Source: Gilvimarinus sp. DA14
Lineage (GTDB): Bacteria; Pseudomonadota; Gammaproteobacteria; Pseudomonadales; Cellvibrionaceae
Reading direction: 5' to 3'
Assembly (NCBI RefSeq): GCF_024204685.1
Contig: NZ_CP100350.1
Location: 3,808,501 to 3,872,500 of the forward strand
DNA: 64,000 nucleotides
In this document: positions 33,969-42,416 of the stretch, one piece after another
How the letters are laid out: each line of letters starts with the position of its first letter
Position numbering within the stretch: position 1 is the stretch's first letter
Position numbers and translations under genes: made by a program
The notes under the pieces: model-generated
Seen by the model: the letters and a program-made list of their open reading frames with translations, nothing else
Database searches by the model: none
Told to the model about the DNA's origin: nothing

Positions 33969-36215
33969 ATGGTTAAAGTCCGCCAAGACCACCCCATTGC
34001 CGCAGACGGCAGTGTCGATATCGATGCCTGGCTGCAGCGCCTGGAAGGCATCGAGCAGCAAAGCTCACCTACGTTGGCCGAAATTAAGCGCGCCTGCGAA
34101 CTCTGCCAAAGTGTCGATATTCTACCCAGTACCGACCCCCACAGCTGGGGCGAGGGCACCAGTTGCTTTCGTATCGGTCTGGAAATGGCCGAAATTCTCG
34201 CCGACTTACAGCTGGACCAAGACACCCTGGTCGCCGCCGTGCTCTACCGCGCGGTACGAGAGGGCAAGCTCGCACTCACCGGGGTAGAGGCGCAGTTCGG
34301 TGAAACCGTCGCCAAGCTGATTAAGGGCGTACTGCGTATGGCGGCCATTAGCTACCAGCGCAATGAGTCCGATGAAAAAGTATTCGGTAAACAGTCCGAA
34401 GAGCAGGCCGACAACATTCGCAAAATGCTGGTGGCCATGGTGGATGATGTACGTGTCGCACTGATCAAACTGGCCGAGCGCACCTGCGCCATTCGGGCGG
34501 TAAAAACCGCAAGCCCCGCGCGCCGTCGCCAGGTGTCGCGCGAGGTGTCCGATGTGTACGCACCCCTGGCGCACCGCTTGGGTATCGGCCACATTAAGTG
34601 GGAGTTGGAAGACCTTTCTTTTCGCTACCTGGAGCCCGCCGATTACAAACGCATTGCCTCGCTGTTGGACGAGCGTCGTATCGCCCGACAAGAATACATC
34701 GACAATGTGCTGGAGCTTTTGCGTGGCGAACTGAAAACCGCCAATATCGACGGCGAAGTGAACGGTCGTGCCAAGCATATCTACAGCATCTGGCGCAAAA
34801 TGCGCCGCAAGGGCATCGGCTTTTCTCAGGTGTACGACATTCGCGCCGTGCGTATTCTGGTACCCTCGGTGCGCGACTGTTATACCGTGCTGGGTATTGT
34901 GCACAGCCTGTGGCGCAACATCCCCCACGAGTTTGACGACTACATCGCCTCGCCCAAAGAAAACGGCTACCGCTCGCTGCACACCGCGGTAATCGGCCCG
35001 GAAAACAAAGTGTTGGAAATTCAGGTGCGCACCTACGCCATGCACGATGAAGCTGAGCTGGGTGTGTGCGCCCACTGGCGTTACAAAGGCACAGATACCG
35101 ATGCCGCGCAGGACGGTTACGAACAAAAAATCTCCTGGCTACGCCAAGTGCTTGAATGGCACGACGAGCTGGGCGGCAGCAGCGAGCAGCAGCTGCAGGA
35201 TGATCTGAAAGCTTTCGATCAAGACCGCATTTATGTGTTTACCCCCGAAGGCCATGTGGTGGATTTACCGAAAACCGCCACGCCTTTGGATTTTGCCTAC
35301 CGCATTCATACCGATGTTGGCCACCGCTGTCGCGGCGCCAAGGTGAACGGGCGCATTGTGCCGCTTAACTACCACCTGAATACCGCCGATCAGGTAGAAA
35401 TTCTAACCGGCAAGCGCGAAGCGCCCAGCCGCGACTGGTTATCGCCGGCGCTCGGCTACGTCAACACCGCCCGCGCCCGCGCCAAAGTGCAACACTGGTT
35501 TAAAGTGCAGGCCCGCGATGACAATATCGCCGAAGGGCAGGCGCTGCTGGATCGCGAATTTAAACGCCTGGCGCTGCTGGATTTAGATTTTGAAGCGCTG
35601 GCGAAAAAGCTCAATATGCAGACTCTGGACGATCTGTACGCTGCGGTAGGGGCCAGCGATATCGGCGTGGGCCAGGTGCTTAATGCCGCCCAGCGTTTGA
35701 TTGATAAAGAGCATCCCAAAGAGCCGGTTATTCCGTTTAAAGCCCGCTCACCGAAAACGAAAAAAGATTCGGATGTGTACATCGAGGGTGTGGGTAACCT
35801 GCTGACGCAAATCGCCAGCTGCTGTAACCCGGTACCGGGCGATGCCATTACCGGCTACATAACCCTGGGCCGGGGTGTCTCCATTCACCGCGCCGATTGC
35901 AGTAATATTTTGCAACTGCAGGCGGATGAACCCGAGCGCATTATCAAAGTGGACTGGGGTCGCAAGCCCCAGAGCAGTTACTCGGTGGATATTATGGTCG
36001 AGGCCTACGACCGCTCGGGCCTGCTGCGCGATATTACCTCACTGCTGGATCACGAGCGCATCAACATCAGCGCCATGCAAACCCTGTCCGACAAACAGAA
36101 AAACTCGGTGGATATGCTGATTACCGTAGAAATTCGCGGCTTTGATGAACTCAGTCGCGTGCTAACGCGGTTAAATCAATTGCCGAATATTGCGTCGGCG
36201 AGAAGGAAGTTGTGA
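33969..36215 (+). CDS. relA: (p)ppGpp synthetase RelA
   Basis: A 748-residue ribosome-associated alarmone synthetase that makes (p)ppGpp during amino-acid starvation. It is RelA rather than SpoT because the hydrolase HD motif is lost: the position reads VLYRAVREG instead of LLHDVVED. The synthetase domain (about 240-380) includes GRAKHIYSIWRKMRRK, YDIRAVRILV and ENGYRSLHTAVIG. A TGS domain (VFTPEGHVVDLPKTATPLDF), a zinc-finger-like Cys-Cys segment (SCCNPVPGDAI) and a C-terminal ACT domain follow. Length matches E. coli RelA (744). The GH3 gene upstream is unrelated, and the usual rlmD neighbour is absent. Confidence 0.95.
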   Translation: MVKVRQDHPIAADGSVDIDAWLQRLEGIEQQSSPTLAEIKRACELCQSVDILPSTDPHSWGEGTSCFRIGLEMAEILADLQLDQDTLVAAVLYRAVREGKLALTGVEAQFGETVAKLIKGVLRMAAISYQRNESDEKVFGKQSEEQADNIRKMLVAMVDDVRVALIKLAERTCAIRAVKTASPARRRQVSREVSDVYAPLAHRLGIGHIKWELEDLSFRYLEPADYKRIASLLDERRIARQEYIDNVLELLRGELKTANIDGEVNGRAKHIYSIWRKMRRKGIGFSQVYDIRAVRILVPSVRDCYTVLGIVHSLWRNIPHEFDDYIASPKENGYRSLHTAVIGPENKVLEIQVRTYAMHDEAELGVCAHWRYKGTDTDAAQDGYEQKISWLRQVLEWHDELGGSSEQQLQDDLKAFDQDRIYVFTPEGHVVDLPKTATPLDFAYRIHTDVGHRCRGAKVNGRIVPLNYHLNTADQVEILTGKREAPSRDWLSPALGYVNTARARAKVQHWFKVQARDDNIAEGQALLDREFKRLALLDLDFEALAKKLNMQTLDDLYAAVGASDIGVGQVLNAAQRLIDKEHPKEPVIPFKARSPKTKKDSDVYIEGVGNLLTQIASCCNPVPGDAITGYITLGRGVSIHRADCSNILQLQADEPERIIKVDWGRKPQSSYSVDIMVEAYDRSGLLRDITSLLDHERINISAMQTLSDKQKNSVDMLITVEIRGFDELSRVLTRLNQLPNIASARRKL

Positions 36216-36218
36216 TTA

Positions 36219-36318
36219 ATGTCAGACGTCTGATGCCGGACGTCTGACGTTTCAGTCTTGCCAACTTCCAAGCTTTTGCGTCTGACCTCAGACGTCCGAC
36301 ATCCGACGTTTCAAGACA
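36219..36318. repeat. Cluster of GACGTC-centred repeats
   Basis: The relA-mazG gap holds two related units, each with CAGACGTC(T/C)GA followed by YGACGTTTCA (36224-36254 and 36289-36313), plus a reversed copy (GCGTCTGACC) between them. The units form an imperfect direct and inverted repeat. There is no coding sense. Confidence 0.65.
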
Positions 36319-36332
36319 TAGGATACAAATTC

Positions 36333-37139
36333 ATGCCCACTCCAACCTACACCCTCGACGATTTAATCTACTTAATGCAACGCCTGCGCGATCCGCGCGA
36401 TGGTTGCCCGTGGGATTTAAAACAAACCTACGAGACGATAGTGCCGTCGACGATTGAAGAAGCCTACGAAGTGGCGGATGCGATTGAGCGCGGTGATTTG
36501 GATCACTTAAAAGAAGAGTTGGGCGATTTACTGTTTCAAGTAATTTTTTACAGTCAATTCGGCACTGAAGAGAAACGATTTGATTTTTATCAGGTGGTGG
36601 ATACCTTAGTGGCCAAGCTGGTGCGGCGCCACCCGCATGTATTCCCCAACGAAAATTTGCGCGAGCGCTACGGCGATCAGCCCGCCGACGAAGCCGCTAT
36701 TAAGCAGCGTTGGGAAGACATCAAGCAGGAAGAGCGCGAGGCCAAAGGCGTGCGCGGTACGCTTGACGATATTCCGCTGAATCTAGCCGCACTCAGCCGC
36801 GCGGCTAAGCTGCAAAAACGTGCGGCGCGCACCGGGTTTGATTGGGACGACATCAAAGGCCCCATTGCCAAGGTACGCGAAGAGCTGGAAGAAGTAGAGC
36901 AGGCGCTGGCCTCGGGCGATATGGAGGCCGTAGAGGCCGAGATGGGCGACTTATATTTTGCCGCAGTGAATATCAGCCGTTATTTAAAGCAAGACCCCGA
37001 GGCATCGTTGCGCCGCGCGAACCGCAAATTTGAGTCGCGGTTTCGCTACATTGAAGCCAATGCGCCTAAACCACTGGAGCACATGAGCCTGGAGGAAATG
37101 GACGCCCTGTGGGACAAAGCAAAACAAGAGGGCTTGTGA
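36333..37139 (+). CDS. mazG: Nucleoside triphosphate pyrophosphohydrolase MazG
   Basis: A 268-residue tandem-domain MazG that hydrolyses NTPs, including dNTPs, to monophosphates. The N-terminal domain begins LIYLMQRLRDPRDGCPWDLKQT and has the metal motif EEAYEVADAIE with EELGDLLFQVIFY. The second domain carries KVREELEEVEQA and EAEMGDLYFAAVNISRY. The start is the ATG at 36333; an in-frame upstream start would translate the repeat cluster. It lies downstream of relA, a common gammaproteobacterial arrangement that links alarmone metabolism and nucleotide clean-up. Confidence 0.94.
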   Translation: MPTPTYTLDDLIYLMQRLRDPRDGCPWDLKQTYETIVPSTIEEAYEVADAIERGDLDHLKEELGDLLFQVIFYSQFGTEEKRFDFYQVVDTLVAKLVRRHPHVFPNENLRERYGDQPADEAAIKQRWEDIKQEEREAKGVRGTLDDIPLNLAALSRAAKLQKRAARTGFDWDDIKGPIAKVREELEEVEQALASGDMEAVEAEMGDLYFAAVNISRYLKQDPEASLRRANRKFESRFRYIEANAPKPLEHMSLEEMDALWDKAKQEGL

Positions 37140-37140
37140 C

Positions 37141-37380
37141 ATGAACAACGCCGCACAGCAAAAAGCCATCGCCGCTATTGAGCAAGGTGATTGGCATGGC
37201 GCACACGAGCTGGTGCAGGATGGCAACGACTCGCTGTCGTGCTTATTGCATGGTTACCTGCACAGAGAAGAGGGCGACCTGGCCAATGCCGCTTACTGGT
37301 ACCGCCGTGCGCGCCAATCTATGCCTGATAATTCTTTGGCTGATGAGCTAGAGCGTATTAAGACGTTGGCCGGTGAATAA
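37141..37380 (+). CDS. Small helical (TPR-like) protein downstream of mazG
   Basis: A 79-residue protein of alternating helices: AIAAIEQGDWHGAHELVQDG, then LHGYLHREEGDLANAAYWYR. The G-D-W and A-A-Y-W-Y-R-R positions look like one and a half tetratricopeptide units. It starts one base after the mazG stop and overlaps the methyltransferase start by eight bases. Similar small ORFs follow mazG in pseudomonads, as I recall. Function unknown. Confidence 0.6.
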   Translation: MNNAAQQKAIAAIEQGDWHGAHELVQDGNDSLSCLLHGYLHREEGDLANAAYWYRRARQSMPDNSLADELERIKTLAGE

Positions 37381-38128
37381 TAATAGCTTGAGTTTTGATA
37401 CGGTCGCATCTGCCTATGCGCGCTTTAGACCGGGGCCACCTCAAGGGTTATCGCCGTGGATTATTGATCACGCACAGTTACAGCCCGGGGCTAAAGTACT
37501 GGAAATCGGCTGTGGTACGGGCCAGGCGACGCTTCTGTTTAAGGCACTCAACCCCGATCAAACCAGTATTGATCCCGGTGAGCGTTTACTTGAAATTTGT
37601 CAGTCAGTTTGTCGTGCTCACGCGGGCTACCAGTTTGAGTGCGCCACCTTTGAAAACTATAACTCTTCGTTCGAAGCGTTTGATTTAATTTACGCTGCCA
37701 CCAGTTTCCATTGGGTAGAAGCCGCTGTCGGCTACCGGAAGGTCGCAAGCCTTCTAAAACCGGGTGCGCACTTTGCGGTAATAGTTGATCGTCCGGCAGC
37801 GCGGACGGGCTTTTTCACGGATGTTCAGAGCGTGTATCAGCGCCACGCTCCTGAACTTAAAAAGAGCAGTCTTGGCCCACAATTATCTGAGCCTGAAGCA
37901 GACGTTGGCTTAGAACTTGTCGCGCGGACAAGCTTTTCTCGTGTTATTCACTATACAGCCGATGAATATGTCGGGTTGCTGGGAACCTTCTCTGACCACA
38001 TTGCTCTGGGCGACAATCGACTCGCTGCTCTACAAAAAAGTGTGCGCAATTTGATCAATAAAAAATACAGTGGTCGAGTTGAAAAACCTCTATTAACAGA
38101 CGTTTCTCTGTATCGTCGTATAACCTGA
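37373..38128 (+). CDS. Class I SAM-dependent methyltransferase
   Basis: A 251-residue soluble protein with the Rossmann methyltransferase core. Motif I is VLEIGCGTGQATLLF, an acidic loop-like SIDPGERLLEIC follows, and FEAFDLIYAATSFHWV is the post-I/motif II area. The GTG start overlaps the preceding small gene. Its base composition is more AT-rich than mazG and relA, hinting at a separate origin. The methyl acceptor cannot be told. The 280-nt gap to cynS has no further gene; it includes TTTATCGATAATT at about 38224-38236. Confidence 0.75.
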   Translation: MNNNSLSFDTVASAYARFRPGPPQGLSPWIIDHAQLQPGAKVLEIGCGTGQATLLFKALNPDQTSIDPGERLLEICQSVCRAHAGYQFECATFENYNSSFEAFDLIYAATSFHWVEAAVGYRKVASLLKPGAHFAVIVDRPAARTGFFTDVQSVYQRHAPELKKSSLGPQLSEPEADVGLELVARTSFSRVIHYTADEYVGLLGTFSDHIALGDNRLAALQKSVRNLINKKYSGRVEKPLLTDVSLYRRIT

Positions 38129-38407
38129 TGTGAAAGTATTTTTTCAGGTTTGGCTAAGGCTGAATAAAGTGGGCGCCTTCCGTTGGTGCACTTTCTTTAT
38201 TTTTGCTCCAGAAAAGATCCCGGTTTATCGATAATTCCGCCAGTATCCGGTGCGCGCCCTAGTGTTTACTGGGCCATTTTAGTCCATAGGGCCTGAGTGC
38301 TTGCCCTGCTAATCACCGCATGATGGTCCGTACAATTGCTAGTGAAGAAGTTGGCCTGTGCCTTGCTCTAGCTAGCCTAACGCAAATTGAAACCGTTAGG
38401 AGTTTTT

Positions 38408-38848
38408 ATGGATAAGCAAGCAATGACCGATGCACTGGTAAGCGCTAAAGCCGCGAAAGGGTTAACCTGGGAAACTATGGCCGCTGATATTGGCGTCTCG
38501 CCGGTGTGGTTGACTTCGGCCTGCTTGGGTATGAACAGCTCGCCCGCCGATACCGCCAAAAAAATAGCCGACTATCTTGAGTTGGGCGACGATGTTGCCA
38601 AAGCCTTAGAAGCCTTCCCCACGAAAATATGGGATCAAGCCGTACCCACAGATCCGCTGATTTATCGCCTGTACGAAGTGGTTGGCGTTTACGGCGAAAC
38701 GCTGAAAGAAGTGATTCAGGAAAAGTTCGGCGACGGCATTATGAGTGCGATTGATTTTTCTATGGAAGTGGACAAAATTGAAGACCCGAAAGGCGACCGC
38801 GTACTGCTGACCTTAAACGGTAAATTCTTGCCTTACAAAACCTGGTAA
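38408..38848 (+). CDS. cynS: Cyanate hydratase (cyanase)
   Basis: A 146-residue enzyme that converts cyanate and bicarbonate to ammonia and CO2, acting as a decamer. The N-terminal helix-bundle has the GLTWETMAADIGVSPVWLTS segment. The C-terminal catalytic part, PLIYRLYEVVGVYGETLKEV...GIMSAIDFSM, keeps the Arg, Glu and Ser that form the active site of E. coli CynS (Arg96, Glu99, Ser122). TTAGGAG precedes the ATG at 38408. No cynT, cynX or cynR is next to it, so it is an orphan detoxification or nitrogen-scavenging gene. Confidence 0.95.
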   Translation: MDKQAMTDALVSAKAAKGLTWETMAADIGVSPVWLTSACLGMNSSPADTAKKIADYLELGDDVAKALEAFPTKIWDQAVPTDPLIYRLYEVVGVYGETLKEVIQEKFGDGIMSAIDFSMEVDKIEDPKGDRVLLTLNGKFLPYKTW

Positions 38849-38912
38849 GCGGGAGCAGCTTGCTGTTGTACTTACTGTTAGTAAGTCGCGCGAGCGCAAA
38901 CTGAGGTTCGCG

Positions 38913-39818
38913 CTAAGCCCATAGCTGGTGCGCTTGCTTTACCACCAAAGCGTGCCGCTTGGCCAAGGCTTTGCGGTCATCGTCATACCCACCGCCAATA
39001 ACCGTGGCGGTGGGTATGTTGCGGGCCTGACAAATACTCAGCACCAAGTGATCACGCTCGGCAATACCCGCTTCGCTGACTTTTAATAAACCGAGCGGAT
39101 CTTCACGGTAAATATCAACGCCGGCATCGTATAAAACCAGCTCGGGTTGCTCTTGGTTTATCACTTCTGCAAGGGTTTTCTCAACCGCCTCTAAATAGTC
39201 ATTATCCGTAGTGCCGGGGGGTAGGGCGACATCAATATCGCTGATCGCCTTGCGCGCGGGAAAGTTTTTTTCGCAATGAATCGAACAGGTAATCGCGCGG
39301 GGTTCGTCGGCTAAAATGGCGGCGGTGCCGTCCCCTTGGTGGACATCGCAATCGAAAATCAGCAGCTTTTTAACTTTTCCCTGAGCGAGCAGCGTACGTG
39401 CGGTAACCGCTAAGTCGTTAATAATGCAGAAGCCTGAAGCAAAATCGTAATGCGCGTGGTGGGTGCCACCGGCAAGGTGACAGGCAATGCCGTAACTTAG
39501 GGCAAGGTGGGCGGTAAGCAAGGTGCCGTTAGGAGAGATCAGTGTGCGTTTGCGCAGGCCTTCACTCCAGGGCAGGCCCATGCGCCTTACTTCGCTGGCA
39601 GACTGTTCGTTGCGACAAAAACGCTCTATGTATTCGGGGCAGTGGGCACCGTAAAGTACGGCTTTGCTCGCAGGGCCAGGGCGAAAGGTATTGTTAGGCG
39701 TCAGTATGCCTTGTTCGCTCAGGTAGTCGTTAAGCAGGCCAAACTTTTCCATGGGAAAGCGGTGGCGCCCGGGAAAGGCAAATGAATAGGCGGGGTGAGT
39801 GACCAGTGGAATTGTCAT
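38913..39818 (-). CDS. Histone-deacetylase-family hydrolase
   Basis: A 301-residue zinc-dependent amidohydrolase of the HDAC/acetylpolyamine superfamily. Active-site motifs are GGTHHAHYDFASGFCIIND (the paired histidines), LLIFDCDVHQGDGTA (metal Asp and His) and LVLYDAGVDIYREDPLG (second metal Asp). In bacteria such enzymes deacetylate polyamines or proteins; the exact substrate is unknown. It is convergent with cynS and is followed on the same strand by nothing further; greB lies upstream. Confidence 0.88.
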   Translation of the reverse strand: MTIPLVTHPAYSFAFPGRHRFPMEKFGLLNDYLSEQGILTPNNTFRPGPASKAVLYGAHCPEYIERFCRNEQSASEVRRMGLPWSEGLRKRTLISPNGTLLTAHLALSYGIACHLAGGTHHAHYDFASGFCIINDLAVTARTLLAQGKVKKLLIFDCDVHQGDGTAAILADEPRAITCSIHCEKNFPARKAISDIDVALPPGTTDNDYLEAVEKTLAEVINQEQPELVLYDAGVDIYREDPLGLLKVSEAGIAERDHLVLSICQARNIPTATVIGGGYDDDRKALAKRHALVVKQAHQLWA

Positions 39819-39865
39819 TCGGTTGGCTCAATAGCGAGAGGCGAGCTTAAACTCGAAAGGTGGGT

Positions 39866-40366
39866 TTAGGCTTCATAGTCAATCGCACTGATGTAATAAA
39901 CCTTTTCGCCTTCTTCGTTGCGCAGCACCACCTCGTCGTCCAGCTGCTTTTTTAACATGGCGCGGGCCAGCGGTGAATCCATACTAATCAGACCTTCGCG
40001 CACGTTAAACTCGTCCGGCCCCACAATGCGGTAGCGCGATTCTTTGCCATCGTCATCTTCCAGTGTTACCCAGGCGCCAAAAAATACCCGGTCGCGGTCA
40101 TCGGGCAAACGGTCAACAATGGTTAATGCTTCCAGTCGTTTGGTTAAAAAGCGCACGCGCGAGTCAATTTCGCGCAGGCGCTTTTTGCCGTAAATGTAAT
40201 CGCCGTTTTCCGAGCGGTCGCCGTTTTTGGCGGCCTCGTGCACTACGTCGGTTACCTTGGGGCGCTCTTCTTTCCATAGGTAGCGAAGTTCGGCGCGCAG
40301 TTTTTCCGCGCCTTCAGCGGTAATGTAAGCCGAGCCTTTGGGGCGCGGTGGTCGCCAGCGGCCCAT
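39866..40366 (-). CDS. greB: Transcription elongation factor GreB
   Basis: A 166-residue factor that enters the RNA polymerase secondary channel and stimulates cleavage of backtracked RNA. The N-terminal coiled coil includes YITAEGAEKLRAELRYLWKEERPKV and GDRSENGDYIYGKKRLREID, with the acidic tip residues DRSENGDY. The Gre C-terminal domain has VFFGAWVTLEDDDGKESRYRIVG and SPLARAMLKK. The KKRLREID form and length point to GreB rather than GreA. Its ATG overlaps the stop of the peptidase gene (TAATG). Confidence 0.93.
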   Translation of the reverse strand: MGRWRPPRPKGSAYITAEGAEKLRAELRYLWKEERPKVTDVVHEAAKNGDRSENGDYIYGKKRLREIDSRVRFLTKRLEALTIVDRLPDDRDRVFFGAWVTLEDDDGKESRYRIVGPDEFNVREGLISMDSPLARAMLKKQLDDEVVLRNEEGEKVYYISAIDYEA

Positions 40367-42312
40367 TAAGCGCTGCCTAAATTTAATTGCTGTTGGTAAA
40401 ACGCCAGCTCTTCGCGCGCGGCGGTTTGGATCGCCTCGGCGCTTCTAAAACCGTGGGCTTCATCGGCGAAGGTTACGTAACGGTTGGCTATGCCTTTTTG
40501 CTCCAGTGCGGCGACCATTGCTTCGGCCTGCTCGGGTGGCACGACTTTGTCTTTTAAGCCTTGCAAAAAAATCACCGGGCAGCTGAGCTGCTCAATGTGG
40601 TGAATAGGCGAGCGCTCGGTGTACACGGCTTTGGCCTCGGGGTAGGGGCCGACCAGTGTGTCTAAATAACGGGATTCAAACTTGTGGGTGTGCTCGGCCA
40701 GCGCCGATAAATCGCCAATGCCGTATAAGCTTGCGCCTACGCTGAAGGTATCAGTAAAAGTAAGGGCGGCCAGCACGGTGTAGCCACCGGCGCTTGAGCC
40801 GCGAATAATCAATTTGCGTGAATCCGCCAAACCTTGATCCGCCAAGTACTGGGCGCCAGCGGCGACATCGGCGACATCGGCGACACCCCAGTTACCTTTT
40901 AAGCTGTCGCGATAGTGACGGCCGTAGCCGGTGCTACCGCGATAATTAACATCTAAAACCGCAAACCCGCGGCTTGTCCAAAATTGCAGCTTTTCGTTTA
41001 GGGCGCTGCTGGTGGCGCCCGTCGGGCCGCCATGGCACATCACAATCAATGGCGGTTTGTCTCCTTCTGGCGCGGTAAATTTTGCGTTGGTTGGGGCGTA
41101 GTAAAAACCGTGGCAGCTTGCATTGCCTGAGGTTGCAAAACTAACCGCCTGGGGTTTGGCTAAATCTTCCGGCTCAAAGCTTGCGGGCTTTGAGCGGCGC
41201 AGCTGCTGCATGGGGGGCGCGGCTTTGTGGCCAATAGATTGGCTGAGAAAGTGAAATAATGTGCTGGAGCGCTCGGCGTTGCCGCCGGTAAATACAATGT
41301 GGTCCGCGTTTGCCTGAATATTGCTGATATCGGTGAGCGGGCTTGCCAAGGCGCTGAACTGATAACCGCGCGCGGTCTTTTTGCGGGTGATTAACCCCAG
41401 TGACCACAGGCCATGTTCGCTGTAACAGCAGATGATTTTATCGTCGCTTATAAAACCATAGGTAGACATGCCAAACACCCACTGGGGGGTGGCAAATTCG
41501 GCTTCGCGGGCCACCACGCACTGATGCTTGCCGCCATCGTAGCGATATAAGTTCCACCAGTTACTGCGGTCACTCACATAGTACAAGTCGCCTGCAGGAC
41601 TCCAGCTGGGCTGAAAAATGGATTCGGTGGCGCCACCGGCGATCACCTCGTGGTTCTCTATCTCGCCTTTTTCGCTCAGCTTGGCCAGGTTCAGCTCGGT
41701 GCCGTCCCAGGGCATATTGGGGTGCTGCCAGCTCAGCCATAGCAGCTCGCGGCCATCGGGTGACAGGCGCGGGTTGCTGTAAAAATCGGCGCCCTCGGCG
41801 AGCGTTGTCACCTTGTCGTTGGCGTTGATGTCTATGGCCACCAGTTGGGCAACTTCCTCGCCTTCACCGGTATGATCTTCACGCACCGCAATTAAGCGTT
41901 CGCGCTTGGCATCAAAACAAAAATCCGCGTAGCGATAGTCGCCTTCCGGCGTAATGGCAACGGGGGTAAGGGAGTGGCCCTGGCGCAGGGGGATTTTATA
42001 GATGCGCTGGTCGGCGTCGAACACGGCAAAAACGGCATTTTCTGTGGCCAGGTAGGCGCCGCCGCCATATTCGTTGGCGCGGGTGCGTACGCTCACGCTG
42101 GCGTCCAGCAGCTCGCGCGGGTCTTTGCCCAGCTCCTGGCGCATTAACACATTGCGTCCGCCCTCATCGGGGCGCGACTCTAGCCAATACACAATGTCGC
42201 CGCACAGTTGCGGGGCATCCAAACGCAGAGAGTTGGCGGTGAGTGCTTCCGGGGTAATGGGGGAGTCCCAAGTGCCGAAAGGGGCGATGTGTTTGGTGTT
42301 TTTTGCGCTCAT
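40366..42312 (-). CDS. S9-family prolyl oligopeptidase-like serine peptidase
   Basis: A 648-residue cytoplasmic peptidase. An N-terminal beta-propeller (WD40/TolB-like repeats such as NPRLSPDGRELLWLSW and QPSWSPAGDLYYVSDR) is followed by the alpha/beta hydrolase domain. The serine elbow is RGSSAGGYTVL, the acid lies in LQGLKDKVVPPEQAE, and the histidine is in DEAHGFR. The oxyanion region reads VMCHGGPTGATSS. The start is placed at the ATG at 42312 (MSAKNTKHIAPFG); in-frame starts further upstream are possible but overlap the tilS 5' region. It probably trims peptides after import. Confidence 0.88.
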   Translation of the reverse strand: MSAKNTKHIAPFGTWDSPITPEALTANSLRLDAPQLCGDIVYWLESRPDEGGRNVLMRQELGKDPRELLDASVSVRTRANEYGGGAYLATENAVFAVFDADQRIYKIPLRQGHSLTPVAITPEGDYRYADFCFDAKRERLIAVREDHTGEGEEVAQLVAIDINANDKVTTLAEGADFYSNPRLSPDGRELLWLSWQHPNMPWDGTELNLAKLSEKGEIENHEVIAGGATESIFQPSWSPAGDLYYVSDRSNWWNLYRYDGGKHQCVVAREAEFATPQWVFGMSTYGFISDDKIICCYSEHGLWSLGLITRKKTARGYQFSALASPLTDISNIQANADHIVFTGGNAERSSTLFHFLSQSIGHKAAPPMQQLRRSKPASFEPEDLAKPQAVSFATSGNASCHGFYYAPTNAKFTAPEGDKPPLIVMCHGGPTGATSSALNEKLQFWTSRGFAVLDVNYRGSTGYGRHYRDSLKGNWGVADVADVAAGAQYLADQGLADSRKLIIRGSSAGGYTVLAALTFTDTFSVGASLYGIGDLSALAEHTHKFESRYLDTLVGPYPEAKAVYTERSPIHHIEQLSCPVIFLQGLKDKVVPPEQAEAMVAALEQKGIANRYVTFADEAHGFRSAEAIQTAAREELAFYQQQLNLGSA

Positions 42313-42416
42313 AGGCTCGACAGGGTTGTGAATTTCAGGGCTCTGAACACTACCCATTGTGGCTTCTAATCGCAAGAGTTGTTGCCCGCTACCCGCGCCT
42401 GGGGTTAAATGCCGCC

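Noticed and set aside
34206-35126. A 306-codon minus-strand frame inside relA
   Set aside because: It is antisense to strongly conserved RelA coding sequence and its length is explained by GC-biased codon use. No family resemblance.
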